This document shows positions 17,989 to 27,982 of a stretch of 64,000 nucleotides of DNA, piece by piece. Position 1 is the first letter of the stretch. Each line of letters begins with the position of its first letter. A model generated the notes under the pieces. The model saw only the letters and a list, made by a program, of their open reading frames with translations, was not told the DNA's origin and made no database searches. Position numbers and translations under genes: made by a program. The stretch is from Limnobacter humi. GTDB lineage: Bacteria > Pseudomonadota > Gammaproteobacteria > Burkholderiales > Burkholderiaceae_B. The stretch lies in contig NZ_JANIGO010000004.1 in the NCBI RefSeq assembly GCF_024518835.1, positions 248,001 to 312,000 of the forward strand, in the 5' to 3' direction.

Positions 17989-20577
17989 TCAATGCACCAC
18001 CCGCTCAAACGTAAATTCCCCATCCTTGAAATCCACCGGCACCACATCATTCGGGCCAAAACGCCCCTCCAGAATCATGCGGGACACGGGGTTTTCAATC
18101 AATTGCTGAATGGCGCGCTTTAGCGGTCGGGCACCATAGAGCGGATCGAAACCAGCCTTCACCACCTCGTTCAGGGCTGCATCACTTACGTCCAAGCGCA
18201 TGTCGCGACTGGCCAACCGGCTTTGCAAGCGGGCCAGTTGAATGCGGGCAATGTTGGCAATGTGGGCGTTGTCCAAGGCATGGAACACGACCAGTTCATC
18301 CACCCGGTTGATAAACTCCGGACGGAAATGCTGCCGCACTTCATTCATGACCGCCGCCTTGATGAGCTCGGGCTCCTGCCCGGCCAATCGCTGAATGTCG
18401 TGTGAACCCAGGTTGGAGGTCATCACCACCACGGTGTTTTTGAAATCCACGGTGCGGCCCTGGCCGTCGGTTAGCCGACCATCATCCAGCACCTGCAGCA
18501 GGATATTGAACACATCCGGATGGGCCTTTTCCACCTCGTCCAGCAAAATCACGCTGTAGGGTTTGCGACGAACAGCTTCCGTCAAATAGCCCCCTTCGTC
18601 ATAGCCCACATACCCCGGTGGGGCGCCCACCAAACGGCTCACGCTGTGCTTCTCCATGAATTCGCTCATGTCGATGCGAATGAGGTGGTCTTCCGAATCG
18701 AACAGGAAACCGGCCAAGGCTTTGCACAGCTCGGTTTTGCCCACACCCGTGGGGCCGAGAAAGAGGAATGAACCCAAAGGCTTGTTGGGGTCGGACAGCC
18801 CAGCCCGCGAGCGCCGAATCGCATCACTCACCAGGCGCACGGCTTCGTCTTGACCCACCACCCGCTGGTGAAGCACTTCTTCCATTTTCAGCAGTTTTTC
18901 GCGCTCACCCTGCATCATCTTGCTAACGGGAATACCGGTGGCACGGCTCACCACTTCGGCAATTTCCTCCGTGCCCACTTGGGTGCGCAGCAAGCGGTTG
19001 GGTTTCTTCTCGCCACTCTCGGTGTCCTTCACCGCATTCAGTTGCGCTTCCAACTGCGGCAACTTACCGTATTGCAGCTCCGATACTTTTTGCCAATCGC
19101 CCTTGCGCTTGAGGGCCTCAATGTCGGCACGAATGTGGTCAATCTCTTCCTTGATGGCTGCACTGCCCTGCACCGCCGCTTTCTCGGCCTTCCAGATTTC
19201 ATCCAGGTCGGCATACTCTTTGTCCAGGCGGGCAATTTCTTCTTCAATCAGTGCGAAGCGCTTCTTGGACGCGTCATCCGATTCTTTTTTAACAGCCTCC
19301 CGCTCGATTTTGAGCTGAATCAAACGTCGGTCGAGCTTGTCCATTTCCTCGGGTTTGGAATCAATCTCCATCTTGATGCGCGCAGCCGCCTCATCAATCA
19401 AATCGATGGCTTTGTCCGGCAGGAAGCGGTCAGTGATGTAGCGGTGGCTCAGTTCGGCTGCGGCCACAATGGCGGGGTCGGTGATGTCCACGCCATGGTG
19501 CAACTCATAACGCTCTTGCAAACCGCGCAAAATCGCAATGGTGCTTTCCACCGAGGGCTCGCCCACCAGCACTTTCTGGAAACGGCGCTCCAGCGCGGCA
19601 TCTTTTTCAATGTACTTGCGGTATTCATCCAGCGTGGTGGCGCCAATGCAGTGCAACTCACCCCGGGCCAGCGCAGGCTTCAACATGTTGCCGGCATCAA
19701 TCGCACCTTCAGCCTTGCCAGCACCCACCATGGTGTGGATTTCATCGATGAAGACGATCGTTTGGCCCTCATCGGCGGCGATGTCTTTCAACACGGCTTT
19801 CAGACGTTCTTCAAACTCGCCACGGTACTTGGCACCGGCCAGCAACAGGGCAATGTCCAGCACCAACACGCGTTTGTTTTTCAGCGTATCGGGCACTTCG
19901 CCATTCACAATGCGCTGGGCCAGGCCCTCCACGATGGCCGTTTTACCCACACCAGGTTCGCCGATCAGCACCGGGTTGTTCTTGGTTCGGCGCTGCAAAA
20001 TCTGGATAGCCCGGCGAATTTCATCGTCGCGACCAATCACCGGGTCAAGCTTGCCCTGCCGGGCACGTTCGGTCAGGTCGATGGTGAATTTTTTCAGGGC
20101 CTCGCGCTGGCTTTCACCCTCGGGATTGTCCACCGACGCACCGCCCCTCAATTGGTCGATGGCGCTGCCCAGGTTATTGGCATTCAGGCCCGCCTCTTTC
20201 ATGGCGCGGGCAACACCGGTGCTTTCATTCAAGCAGGCCAGCAAAAACAGTTCGCTGGCAATGTATTGGTCGCCGCGTTTTTGAGCCTCTTTGTCAGTCA
20301 GGTTGAGTGCGGCTTGCAGCTTGCTGCTGATCTGGATTTGACCGGCATTGTTGGCCACCCGTGGCAGGTTGTTTACCTCTTGATCCAGGGCTTTTTGCAA
20401 GGCTGCCGGGTTGCCGCCCGCTTTGCTCACCACCCCGCGAATGGACCCATCGCCCTGGCGCAACATGGCAAGCAGCACGTGGGCAGGCTCAATGGTGGGA
20501 TTGTCCTTGCCGACAGCCAAACTCTGGGCATCGGCCAAAGCTTCCTGAAATTTGGTGGTCAGTTTGTCCAGTCGCAT
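17989..20577 (-). CDS. clpB: ClpB disaggregase (HSP104 family AAA+ chaperone)
   Basis: 862 aa. The hexameric cytosolic disaggregase works with DnaK/DnaJ to pull proteins out of aggregates. Order of parts: Clp N-domain (residues 1-145), AAA-1 with Walker [10 protein letters not shown] near 205, long coiled-coil M-domain (about 400-530), and AAA-2 with Walker [10 protein letters not shown] near 605 and Walker [12 protein letters not shown]. Length and order are those of ClpB rather than ClpA or ClpC. The start [14 protein letters not shown] matches ClpB N-termini, so the ATG at 20577 is chosen over one six codons upstream. A sigma32-like promoter lies 64 bases in front. Confidence 0.97.
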   Translation of the reverse strand: MRLDKLTTKFQEALADAQSLAVGKDNPTIEPAHVLLAMLRQGDGSIRGVVSKAGGNPAALQKALDQEVNNLPRVANNAGQIQISSKLQAALNLTDKEAQKRGDQYIASELFLLACLNESTGVARAMKEAGLNANNLGSAIDQLRGGASVDNPEGESQREALKKFTIDLTERARQGKLDPVIGRDDEIRRAIQILQRRTKNNPVLIGEPGVGKTAIVEGLAQRIVNGEVPDTLKNKRVLVLDIALLLAGAKYRGEFEERLKAVLKDIAADEGQTIVFIDEIHTMVGAGKAEGAIDAGNMLKPALARGELHCIGATTLDEYRKYIEKDAALERRFQKVLVGEPSVESTIAILRGLQERYELHHGVDITDPAIVAAAELSHRYITDRFLPDKAIDLIDEAAARIKMEIDSKPEEMDKLDRRLIQLKIEREAVKKESDDASKKRFALIEEEIARLDKEYADLDEIWKAEKAAVQGSAAIKEEIDHIRADIEALKRKGDWQKVSELQYGKLPQLEAQLNAVKDTESGEKKPNRLLRTQVGTEEIAEVVSRATGIPVSKMMQGEREKLLKMEEVLHQRVVGQDEAVRLVSDAIRRSRAGLSDPNKPLGSFLFLGPTGVGKTELCKALAGFLFDSEDHLIRIDMSEFMEKHSVSRLVGAPPGYVGYDEGGYLTEAVRRKPYSVILLDEVEKAHPDVFNILLQVLDDGRLTDGQGRTVDFKNTVVVMTSNLGSHDIQRLAGQEPELIKAAVMNEVRQHFRPEFINRVDELVVFHALDNAHIANIARIQLARLQSRLASRDMRLDVSDAALNEVVKAGFDPLYGARPLKRAIQQLIENPVSRMILEGRFGPNDVVPVDFKDGEFTFERVVH

Positions 20578-20640
20578 GCGTAAACCCTTTTTCAATCAAA
20601 TTGAGTCAAAATGCGGTTGCATCGCCTCTTGTAGCAGAAG

Positions 20641-20665
20641 TGTGGGCGTGCGGGTGTATTTCAAG
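20641..20665 (-). promoter_or_regulatory. Sigma32 (heat-shock) promoter candidate for clpB
   Basis: Read on the minus strand, CTTGAA (20660-20665) is followed after 13 bases by CCCACA (20641-20646). The sigma32 consensus is CTTGAA-N11-16-CCCCAT, so the -35 box is exact and the -10 box is partial. The position, 64-88 bases upstream of the clpB ATG, is right for a heat-shock gene. Confidence 0.5.
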
Positions 20666-20729
20666 AGCATAGGCTTTTATCGGCCGATTGCCTTGACCTG
20701 TATCAACTCGACATTCCAACCGGCTTGCC

Positions 20730-21254
20730 ATGCAAATCAAACAACTGCAAATTGCGTATGCACCTGAACACGACCGACTGCTGCTGCGAATCAACTCAGC
20801 CGACCAGCAGGAGGTGCGTTGCTGGCTGACCCGCCGCATGGTGAACATGCTGATCCCAAGCCTGGACGACATGATGGCCACCCTGCTGTCCAGCGACCGG
20901 CCTTTGAATGACGTGGGCCGCAAGGCCTTGCTGGACATGAGCCGGGAAGTGTCGCTGTACTCCGCGGATTTTTCCACCCCCTTTCAGGACAAGGACACCG
21001 CCACACCCCTGGGTGCAGAGCCGTTGCTGGTGACCCAAATAGAATTGCGACCGGGCGGTGAAGGCCCCACCGGGGAATTGGTACTCAAGCTGTGTGCCTC
21101 CTCGGGCAAAGGGTTTGAAATGCGGATGGCTGAACAATTGCAGCATGGGTTCGCCGACCTGTTGATTCGAACCTGTGCGCAAGCGGAGTGGGGGCTGCAA
21201 TTCAAAGGTACCTCCAGCATCATTGAACGGCCGGAGAGCAAGCACTTGAACTGA
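20730..21254 (+). CDS. Hypothetical protein, conserved-looking, unknown function
   Basis: 174 aa, cytosolic, no signal peptide or membrane helix. It begins MQIKQLQIAYAPEHDRLLLR, followed by a basic helix (WLTRRMVNMLIPSLDDMM) and a C-terminal part with beta-strand-like alternation. No domain was recognised. It is divergent from clpB, with about 150 bases between the starts, and lies 100 bases ahead of the kinase gene on the same strand. Coding is supported by the length, codon use like its neighbours and the absence of a better frame. Confidence 0.7.
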   Translation: MQIKQLQIAYAPEHDRLLLRINSADQQEVRCWLTRRMVNMLIPSLDDMMATLLSSDRPLNDVGRKALLDMSREVSLYSADFSTPFQDKDTATPLGAEPLLVTQIELRPGGEGPTGELVLKLCASSGKGFEMRMAEQLQHGFADLLIRTCAQAEWGLQFKGTSSIIERPESKHLN

Positions 21255-21354
21255 ACGCATCGGGTGAGATGAGCCTGAATTTGGATTCATCTCTGGCTTT
21301 CGAAATGTTACAAACTGGCGAAAACTCGGAGACACCATTGAGGTTTCCGATTCC

Positions 21355-23142
21355 ATGCCCGACGCCAAACGCCCACAGCTGGCCACCATTTTCCTGCGGC
21401 ACAGCGCTGGAATTGTGCTGGCATTGGTGGTTCCAATGTTGTTGGCGGGCTTTTGGTATTTGTCTGCACGCCTCACGCAGCAAACCCTGAAGGGCTTGAG
21501 CGAACGGGCCTTCTTTGTGCAGGCCCTGCTCAACAACCAGTTGAACGCACTGGCCGACCAGGCTCACACCGCCAGCAACCGGCTGCAAACCAAACCAGTG
21601 TCGGAATGGTCGGCCCGAGAACTGACCGTGATCCATCAAATGTTGCCCAATGCGGCCTGGCTGGGTGCGGCTGACGAGACCGGTCGTATTCAAACAGCCA
21701 CTGGCGATGTGTTGGCCGGTGCACAAGTGTCGTCGCTGCCCTGGTATCGGGATGCTTTGCAAGAACCCCGCTGGATAGACCGCCGCCCCGCCTGGATTGC
21801 GCTAGATACCCACCAGCCTCCTGCCAATGCCAGTCCCTACACCATGGAATTGGGCGTGCCGATTCATCGGGAGGATGGATCACTGGCTGGGGTGTTGGGC
21901 ATGGTGGTGGACTGGACGCTGGCTCAACAACAACTTGAAAAAGTGTTTGGCGAACAGCACCAGGACCCGGACGTCTCCTACTTGGTGTTGGGGGCCGATG
22001 GCGAAGTGCGCTTGAGCCATTTGAGCGCCCGTCTTGAATCGGATACCCCAGCCCAGTTGCTGCATGAAATCCGCAAACATGAGTACGCCACGGGCGATTA
22101 CCTGATCGCCGAGCCAGCCGAACGGTCCACAGGCCCGATGCACAACCTGAACTGGACGGTGTACGCCATTCGACCGGCACGGGGTGTGACCAATGCGGTG
22201 CTGGAAGTGGTGTGGATTGGCCTCTTGGGCATGGTGCTGTCGCTCGCGCTATTTTCGGTGCTGACACACCGGTACTTGCGAGCCTTGTCTCGAAAAATCC
22301 AGGCGCACCTGGAAACCTTGGTCAACCGGCCTGAATCCGATTCGAACACCATCGACATCGGCATTCCGCGTGAGTTTTGCGACATTTTGCTCAACATTGC
22401 AAAAACCCTCAAACACACGCATTGCCAACGCATTCAGACTGACCAGCAGCTGGCGCAAGCCAACCTGAATTTCGCAGAAATTCGGGGGGTGATTGAACAA
22501 TTGCCCATGGCTGTGGCCATGTTTGATCGGAACATGCGTTACCTCGGTTGTTCCAATCAGTGGCAAACCACCTATTTGGCTCAGGTGGAGAACCCCATCG
22601 GTCAGTCGCATTACGACTTGATTCCCACCATCAGCGACGGCTGGAAGGCAGCCCACCAAGCCGGGCTTTCGGGCCAACACCTCCATGAAAACCACGACCA
22701 TTGGGTAACACCCGAAGGCAAAGACATGTGGCTGGACTGGGTGATTGAGCCATGGCGCAATGCGCAGGGTGAAGTGGGCGGGATCATCATTGCCGCCAAA
22801 GACATCACCGAGGAAGAGCAGATCAAGCGCGCCTTGCAACTCAGCGAACAGCGTTTTCAATTGGCCATGGAAGCCGTCAATGACGGGATTGTGGACTGGA
22901 ACCCAGTCACCGATGAATTGTATGTGTCCACCGTGTGGCTGCGTGTGCTGGGCCTTCCTGAGCACACCCGCCTGGTTCGCATGGCACAGTTGGAAGCCTT
23001 GATTCTGAACGAGGATCGCGCCCGGGTGGCTGAACTCCTGCAGCAGGCCCCGTTGCACGTTCAGGACAATCACCTGGTTGCGGGTGGTGGTGGAAGACAC
23101 CGGTTTGGGCATTTCGCCCGACAAACAACAACAGCTGTTTGA
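21355..23142 (+). CDS. Membrane sensor (Cache-PAS-PAS) part of a broken hybrid kinase
   Basis: 595 aa. One membrane helix near residues 19-39, an extracytoplasmic dCache-like domain (about 40-285, WYRDALQEPRWIDRRPAW), a second helix (about 289-312), then two PAS domains (MAVAMFDRNMRYLGCSNQWQ and FQLAMEAVNDGIVDWNPVT). The second PAS breaks off after NEDRARVAELLQQAP; from 23078 the true continuation is in another frame and is already the late part of a HATPase domain. The tail GGGGRHRFGHFARQTTTAV is out-of-frame kinase sequence. The HisKA domain with its His, and the N box, are missing. It is probably one gene damaged by a deletion; the two halves are listed separately. Confidence 0.75.
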   Translation: MPDAKRPQLATIFLRHSAGIVLALVVPMLLAGFWYLSARLTQQTLKGLSERAFFVQALLNNQLNALADQAHTASNRLQTKPVSEWSARELTVIHQMLPNAAWLGAADETGRIQTATGDVLAGAQVSSLPWYRDALQEPRWIDRRPAWIALDTHQPPANASPYTMELGVPIHREDGSLAGVLGMVVDWTLAQQQLEKVFGEQHQDPDVSYLVLGADGEVRLSHLSARLESDTPAQLLHEIRKHEYATGDYLIAEPAERSTGPMHNLNWTVYAIRPARGVTNAVLEVVWIGLLGMVLSLALFSVLTHRYLRALSRKIQAHLETLVNRPESDSNTIDIGIPREFCDILLNIAKTLKHTHCQRIQTDQQLAQANLNFAEIRGVIEQLPMAVAMFDRNMRYLGCSNQWQTTYLAQVENPIGQSHYDLIPTISDGWKAAHQAGLSGQHLHENHDHWVTPEGKDMWLDWVIEPWRNAQGEVGGIIIAAKDITEEEQIKRALQLSEQRFQLAMEAVNDGIVDWNPVTDELYVSTVWLRVLGLPEHTRLVRMAQLEALILNEDRARVAELLQQAPLHVQDNHLVAGGGGRHRFGHFARQTTTAV

Positions 23143-23728
23143 GCCCTTCACCCAGTTGCACAGCGACATGGCCACCCGGTTTGGCGGCGCGGGTTTGGGA
23201 CTCACGATCGTGAAAGCCCTGGCCGAACTGATGCACGGCAGCATCTCGGTGGAGTCGCAGGTGAACCAGGGTAGCCGCTTCACGCTGCTGTTGCCCATGA
23301 AATGCCAGCCGCAATTCGAGACTTCGGTGCGCGCCACGGTGGGACCACGTCGGGATGGGCCGGCGAAGTTGTTCATTGCTGATGGGGATGTGAATACCCT
23401 GGACATTCTGGACAGCTTTTTGGTCCAGCGTGGATTTGACGTGCTGCGCGCAGCCGACGGCCATGCCGCCTTGGCACTGCTGCTGGATCAGCGCCTTGAT
23501 GGCGTGTTGATGAATGTGCAACTGCCTTTGTTGGATGGCCTGGCTGTGATGAGCACGGTGCGCGCCTCCAAGGGGCCCAACCAGCAAGTGCTGGCCTTGG
23601 CCATCACAGACCGCAGCCTGTCGGCAGCTCACCTGCAAGGTTTGGGTAAATGTTTTGAAACCACGGTCTGCAAGCCGTTGAATCTGGACAGCCTGCTGCA
23701 GTGGCTCGATGTGCACCTCCAATTGTAA
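23078..23728 (+). pseudogene. C-terminal half of the broken hybrid kinase (partial HATPase + receiver)
   Basis: 216 codons opening with VVVEDTGLGISPDKQQQLFEPF, the G1 box of a histidine kinase ATPase, then GGAGLGLTIVKALAELM (G2). A receiver domain follows (KLFIADGDVNTLDILDSFL). The phosphoacceptor position is LMNVQLPLLDG: the usual Asp is Asn, so this receiver probably cannot be phosphorylated. The N box and HisKA are absent, and the frame overlaps the preceding sensor half in +1 register, so it is unlikely to be translated as a working kinase. Confidence 0.72.
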
Positions 23729-23748
23729 AACATGAATTGGGGTGTTTT
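23727..23748 (+). terminator. Weak hairpin terminator after the broken kinase
   Basis: AAAACA (23727-23732) pairs with TGTTTT (23743-23748), and the T-run continues for two bases. The stem is A/T-rich and short, so it would be weak. It separates the broken kinase from the binding-protein gene. Confidence 0.3.
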
Positions 23749-23816
23749 TTAAAAGTTTATCGCGAATTTGGATTCTACCCCTCACGCTATGCTGGAAGGG
23801 TTCCATTGGAGGCCTC

Positions 23817-24815
23817 ATGAATTCCCCCTCACACCTTGGCTGGCCTCGCACCTGGGTCTGCCTGCTGGCCAGCCTGTTGGCACTGGTCAGCCCCGGCTTG
23901 TTCGCCGCAAACCCGCGCATTGCCGTGTCCAAAACCCCGCTATCACTGCCTTTGTATGTGGCCCAGGAAAAAGGGTTTTTTGAAAAGTTCAAGGTGTACC
24001 CCGAGTTGTTGGAATGCATGGGGGGGGTGAAGTGCGTGCAAGAAATGTTGGCGGGGCGAGCCGACCTGGCCACCTCTTCGGAGCTGCCAATCGTGTTCAC
24101 CGCATTTGAACGGGATGACTTTCAAATCATCACCACCTTTGTGACCAACAAAGACGACATGCGCTTTGTGATTCGCAAAGCCACCGTGAAACCCGACCTC
24201 AGCAACCTGGCAGGCAAGCGGGTGGGCTTTGTCGCCAAATCCTCGTCTCACTATTTTATGGATTTGTTTTTGTTGTACCAGGGCATCGACCCAGGCCAAG
24301 TGGTCAAGGTGCCCATGCCGCCCGAGCAAATGCCCAATGCCATTCAACAGGGCGAGGTGGATGCCATCGCCGTGTGGGAGCCTTTTGGCTACCTGAGCTT
24401 GAAATTGGCCGACGGCACCGTACAAGCAGTGCAGGTGCCACGCCTGTACACCCAAAGTTTTAATTTGAGTTGCCGAAAGTCCTTTTGTGAGACGTCGACA
24501 CGGGACATTGATGCGGTGATGTTGGCCTTGAAAGCATCGGTGGAATTCATTCAGAAAAAACCCGACGAAGCCAAACAGATCATGATGCGCCACACCGGGC
24601 TGGACCGTGAATTTGTGGACAAGGCCTGGAACACGTACATCTTTCAGTTGAGCCTGCGCCAGTCGCTGGTCACCACCATGGAAGGCGAGGCGAAATGGGC
24701 CATTCGCGAACGCCATGTGAAGGCCGATTCCACGCTGCCCCAACTCTCGCGCGTGATTGAGCCCCGCTTCCTCATGAAATTGAACACCAATGCTGTGGAC
24801 TTTGGATTGCGATGA
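23817..24815 (+). CDS. Periplasmic NMT1/SsuA-like substrate-binding protein
   Basis: 332 aa. A Sec signal peptide (WVCLLASLLALVSPGLFA, cleavage near LFA-AN) precedes a periplasmic binding fold of the nitrate/sulfonate/taurine type (SKTPLSLPLYVAQEKGFFEKF, GRADLATSSELPIVF, GEVDAIAVWEPFGYLSLKL). Such proteins bind small organic or inorganic ligands. No ABC permease or ATPase gene is near. Its stop overlaps the start of a hybrid kinase by four bases (ATGA), pointing to a sensory rather than transport role. The ATG at 23817 has TTGGAGG five bases ahead, which decides against the in-frame opening at 23742. Confidence 0.87.
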   Translation: MNSPSHLGWPRTWVCLLASLLALVSPGLFAANPRIAVSKTPLSLPLYVAQEKGFFEKFKVYPELLECMGGVKCVQEMLAGRADLATSSELPIVFTAFERDDFQIITTFVTNKDDMRFVIRKATVKPDLSNLAGKRVGFVAKSSSHYFMDLFLLYQGIDPGQVVKVPMPPEQMPNAIQQGEVDAIAVWEPFGYLSLKLADGTVQAVQVPRLYTQSFNLSCRKSFCETSTRDIDAVMLALKASVEFIQKKPDEAKQIMMRHTGLDREFVDKAWNTYIFQLSLRQSLVTTMEGEAKWAIRERHVKADSTLPQLSRVIEPRFLMKLNTNAVDFGLR

Positions 24816-27800
24816 GCTTTCAGATCCGCCTGAACCGCGCAGTGCTGGGCTCATTCCTGTTTGGGGTGGCCATGGTGCTGGCTTGCCTGTTGGCCCTGAC
24901 GGTGTATGAAAGCACCATTCAACAAACCCGCGACACCGCCACCGAAGCCAATGCCTTGGCGCGGTATGCCAACCAGTTGGTGGTCACCACCCACACCATT
25001 TCCACCTACCCGGGCGAAACCAACAGCGAGCAGTGGCTGCAATTGTTCGGGGAAGTGCATGGCCATGCAGAACAACTGGTTCGATTGCATGCCAACGCCC
25101 AAGACCTGGAAAATCTCAATGCCCGACTGGACGAGATGGTCCAGATTTATCAGGCCTACCGAAACACCAAAGCGATTGAATCGGAGTCGGTGAATGTGCG
25201 CCGGTCGGAAGTACTGGTGGACCGCTTGATTGCCGAGGCCCAGCAAATTTCTGAACTGAGCTACAACATTCAAGACACCGCCAACATGGACCTGCGCAGC
25301 ACGCTGGATGAACGTCGCTATGTATTGATTGCCACCTTGCTCGCGTTCGTGGTGGGCACCTTTGTGCTGCTGTATTTGATGCACACCAATGTGCTCAGGC
25401 CTTTAAACCACATTCGCACCGTGGCGGGCCTTATTCAGCAAGGCAACCTGCAAGCCCGCTGCACACTGCCACAGGGCGATGAAATTGGCGACGTGGCCGC
25501 GGCCATTGACAACCTGGCTGACGGGCTGGTTCACCGCATTCATGAACTCAGCCGATTGAACCTTCAACTGGAAACGCAAAACGAAGAGAAAAGCCGAACC
25601 TCGCTGCAGTTAAACGGCGTGTTGGATGAACTCTCCAAAACATCGGGCATTCTGGAAATTGCAGGCCGCATGTGTGGTGTGGGTGGCTGGCACATCAACC
25701 TGGAAAACCATGATTTAACCTGGTCGGAGCAGGTTTACCGCATTGTTGAAGCCCCCACAGGTTATCAACCCAAGCTGGAAGAGGCCCTTCAACTGTACCC
25801 ACCCCAGGCCAGGGCCACCTTGAGTGCAGCCCTTGAACAGGCTGAAAAAACCGGTGAGCGCATTGATCTGGAACTGCCCTTGATCACCTTCAAGGGCCGT
25901 GACATTTGGGTGCATGTGTTTGGCGAATTGATTTATTCGCACAACGGACAGCAAGCAGTGGCTGTGGGCATCAGTGGCGCTTTCCAGGACATCACCGAGC
26001 GCAAAGCCTTTGAAAAGGCATTGGTCGAGCGCGCTGTTCAGGAAGAAAACAACCAGCGCTGGATGCAAATGGCCAACTCGCTGCCCCAACTGCTGTGGAC
26101 CTGCAATGCGGAAGGCGCTTGCGACTACCTCAGTGTGCGTTGGGGCCAATACACCGGCAAACCGGTGGCTGAACTGTTGGATGACCGCTGGTTGGGTTCA
26201 GTGCATCCAGAGGATCGGGATGCGTTGGTGCAAGCCTGGACCACCGCCGTACAAACACACGACGTGTTTCGCTGTGAATTCCGCATTCGCCGCTTTGATG
26301 GCGAGTACCGATGGTTTGACACACGGGCCGTGCCCATTTTCGACGATGCGGGTGCCTTGTTGCGCTGGGTGGGCTCCAACACCGACATCCAAACCGACAA
26401 AGAGCTGCGCGACCGAATTGCCAACCTGAACATGTTTCTGGAAAAACAGGTGGAGCAACGCACTGCTGAGCTCAATGCGACCAAGCGGGATTTGTCGAAA
26501 ATTCTGGATTCCGTGCCCACACTGATTGGTTACTGGGACAGCCAGTTGCGCAACAAATTTGCCAACAAAGCCTATGGACTGTGGTTCAACCTGGGCAATC
26601 GAGACATCACGGGTATTCACCTGTCGGAACTGCTGCCCACCGACATTTACCAGCGCAACCTGCCGATGGTCATGAAAGCGCTGATGGGCGAACACATGAA
26701 GTTCACCACCACATTCCCGGCTTCTGAACACCTTCCCCAACGCACTGGCCTGCTGGAACTGATCCCAGACTTTCAAGAAGACGGGGTTCAAGGCTTTTAC
26801 GTCATCATGCAGGATGTGACTGAGATTCAGCAGGCCAAGGAAGAGGCTTTCAACATGAGCCAGGCCAAAACCAAATTCATTGCCACGGTCAGCCATGAAC
26901 TGCGCAACCCCTTGAATGTGGTGCTGGGCACGGCCTCGCTGATTGAGCAAGACTTGCCACCGGGTGACATGCAGGCTTCTTTCCAGCAATTGAGTAGCGC
27001 CGCGGAATCGGCCCGCATTATTCTGGATGACTTGCTGGACGCATCGGCCATTGAACGAGGCCAGTTGCGACTGGAGCGCATACCGTTTGAATTGAACAAC
27101 CTGATTCAACAAACCGTGGCCTTGTACACACCCGGGGCCACCGCCAAAGACCTCAAACTGAACCTGCAACTCACCGGCGAAGACCCCGCTGTGGTGTTGG
27201 GCGACCCCACCCGACTGAAACAGATTGTTCAAAACCTGTTGTCCAATGCCATCAAGTTCACCGCCACCGGCCAAGTGCGGTGCACCGCTGAGTTGATCAA
27301 AAACCAGTCCAATCTGCTGGACCTGCAGCTCATGATTCAAGACAGCGGCATTGGCATGCGGGAAGACCAGTTGCGCGGTCTGTTCACGCCATACTACCAA
27401 GCCGATTCGGCCACCTTCCGGAAATTCGGGGGCACAGGCCTGGGCTTGTCCATCGTCAAAGCCCTGGTGGAAGCCATGCAAGGGCACATCGAGGTTGAAT
27501 CAACGCCCGAGGTGGGAACCACGTTCAAGGTCCGTATTCCATTTGCGATGCAGGGCGGCGTGAAAGCTGCTGCGCAACGAGAGACGGCGAACGATGCCCA
27601 CAGCAAACCCATTCACTGCCTGGTGGTGGATGACGAACCCATTAACCGCAAAGTGTTGCGTTTGCTGCTGGAAAAACAAGGCCACCAAGTCGACATCGCC
27701 GACACGGGTGAAGCCGCCATCGCCCTGTGTCAGCATGCCGCGTTTGACCTGTTTATTCTGGATCTGGAAATGCCCGGATTAAACGGTTTTGAAACCGCCC

Positions 27801-27982
27801 AGGTCATCCGATCAGAACCAGGCCCAAACCAGCACGCCCGCATGGTGGCATTCTCCGGTGCAGTGTCTGACGACATGGAACGGCAAGCGCTGAGCTGTGG
27901 CATGAATGGATTTGTCACCAAACCCATCAACCCGGCCAAGTTGATTCAATTGGTGAATGCCGGGGTGCGCGAAGCGGTGTGA
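24812..27982 (+). CDS. Hybrid sensor histidine kinase (HAMP-PAS-HisKA-HATPase-REC)
   Basis: 1056 aa inner-membrane kinase. Membrane helices at about 12-32 and 170-190 enclose a 140-residue helical periplasmic domain; a HAMP region follows (about 190-245), then three PAS-type domains between about 275 and 680 (for example LWTCNAEGACDYLSVRWGQY). HisKA has His695 in FIATVSHELRNPLN. The HATPase carries LLSNAIKFT, DSGIGM and GGTGLGLSIVKALVEAM. The C-terminal receiver has Asp984 in FILDLEMPGLNGFE and a VTKPIN lysine. All catalytic residues are present. Translation is coupled to the binding-protein gene, which probably supplies the ligand signal. The 3' end overlaps the convergent gene at 27946 by 37 bases. 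Confidence 0.92.
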   Translation: MSFQIRLNRAVLGSFLFGVAMVLACLLALTVYESTIQQTRDTATEANALARYANQLVVTTHTISTYPGETNSEQWLQLFGEVHGHAEQLVRLHANAQDLENLNARLDEMVQIYQAYRNTKAIESESVNVRRSEVLVDRLIAEAQQISELSYNIQDTANMDLRSTLDERRYVLIATLLAFVVGTFVLLYLMHTNVLRPLNHIRTVAGLIQQGNLQARCTLPQGDEIGDVAAAIDNLADGLVHRIHELSRLNLQLETQNEEKSRTSLQLNGVLDELSKTSGILEIAGRMCGVGGWHINLENHDLTWSEQVYRIVEAPTGYQPKLEEALQLYPPQARATLSAALEQAEKTGERIDLELPLITFKGRDIWVHVFGELIYSHNGQQAVAVGISGAFQDITERKAFEKALVERAVQEENNQRWMQMANSLPQLLWTCNAEGACDYLSVRWGQYTGKPVAELLDDRWLGSVHPEDRDALVQAWTTAVQTHDVFRCEFRIRRFDGEYRWFDTRAVPIFDDAGALLRWVGSNTDIQTDKELRDRIANLNMFLEKQVEQRTAELNATKRDLSKILDSVPTLIGYWDSQLRNKFANKAYGLWFNLGNRDITGIHLSELLPTDIYQRNLPMVMKALMGEHMKFTTTFPASEHLPQRTGLLELIPDFQEDGVQGFYVIMQDVTEIQQAKEEAFNMSQAKTKFIATVSHELRNPLNVVLGTASLIEQDLPPGDMQASFQQLSSAAESARIILDDLLDASAIERGQLRLERIPFELNNLIQQTVALYTPGATAKDLKLNLQLTGEDPAVVLGDPTRLKQIVQNLLSNAIKFTATGQVRCTAELIKNQSNLLDLQLMIQDSGIGMREDQLRGLFTPYYQADSATFRKFGGTGLGLSIVKALVEAMQGHIEVESTPEVGTTFKVRIPFAMQGGVKAAAQRETANDAHSKPIHCLVVDDEPINRKVLRLLLEKQGHQVDIADTGEAAIALCQHAAFDLFILDLEMPGLNGFETAQVIRSEPGPNQHARMVAFSGAVSDDMERQALSCGMNGFVTKPINPAKLIQLVNAGVREAV

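Noticed and set aside
18850-20583. 577-codon open frame antisense to clpB
   Set aside because: It mirrors the codon pattern of clpB, shows no domain, and clpB is certain on the other strand.
22249-24100. Two long minus-strand frames opposite the broken kinase and the binding-protein gene
   Set aside because: They span gene boundaries on the plus strand and have no recognisable protein content; the plus-strand domains are clear.
26198-27487. 429-codon open frame antisense to the hybrid kinase
   Set aside because: His/Gln/Val-rich composition typical of a shadow frame, and no start signal or domain.
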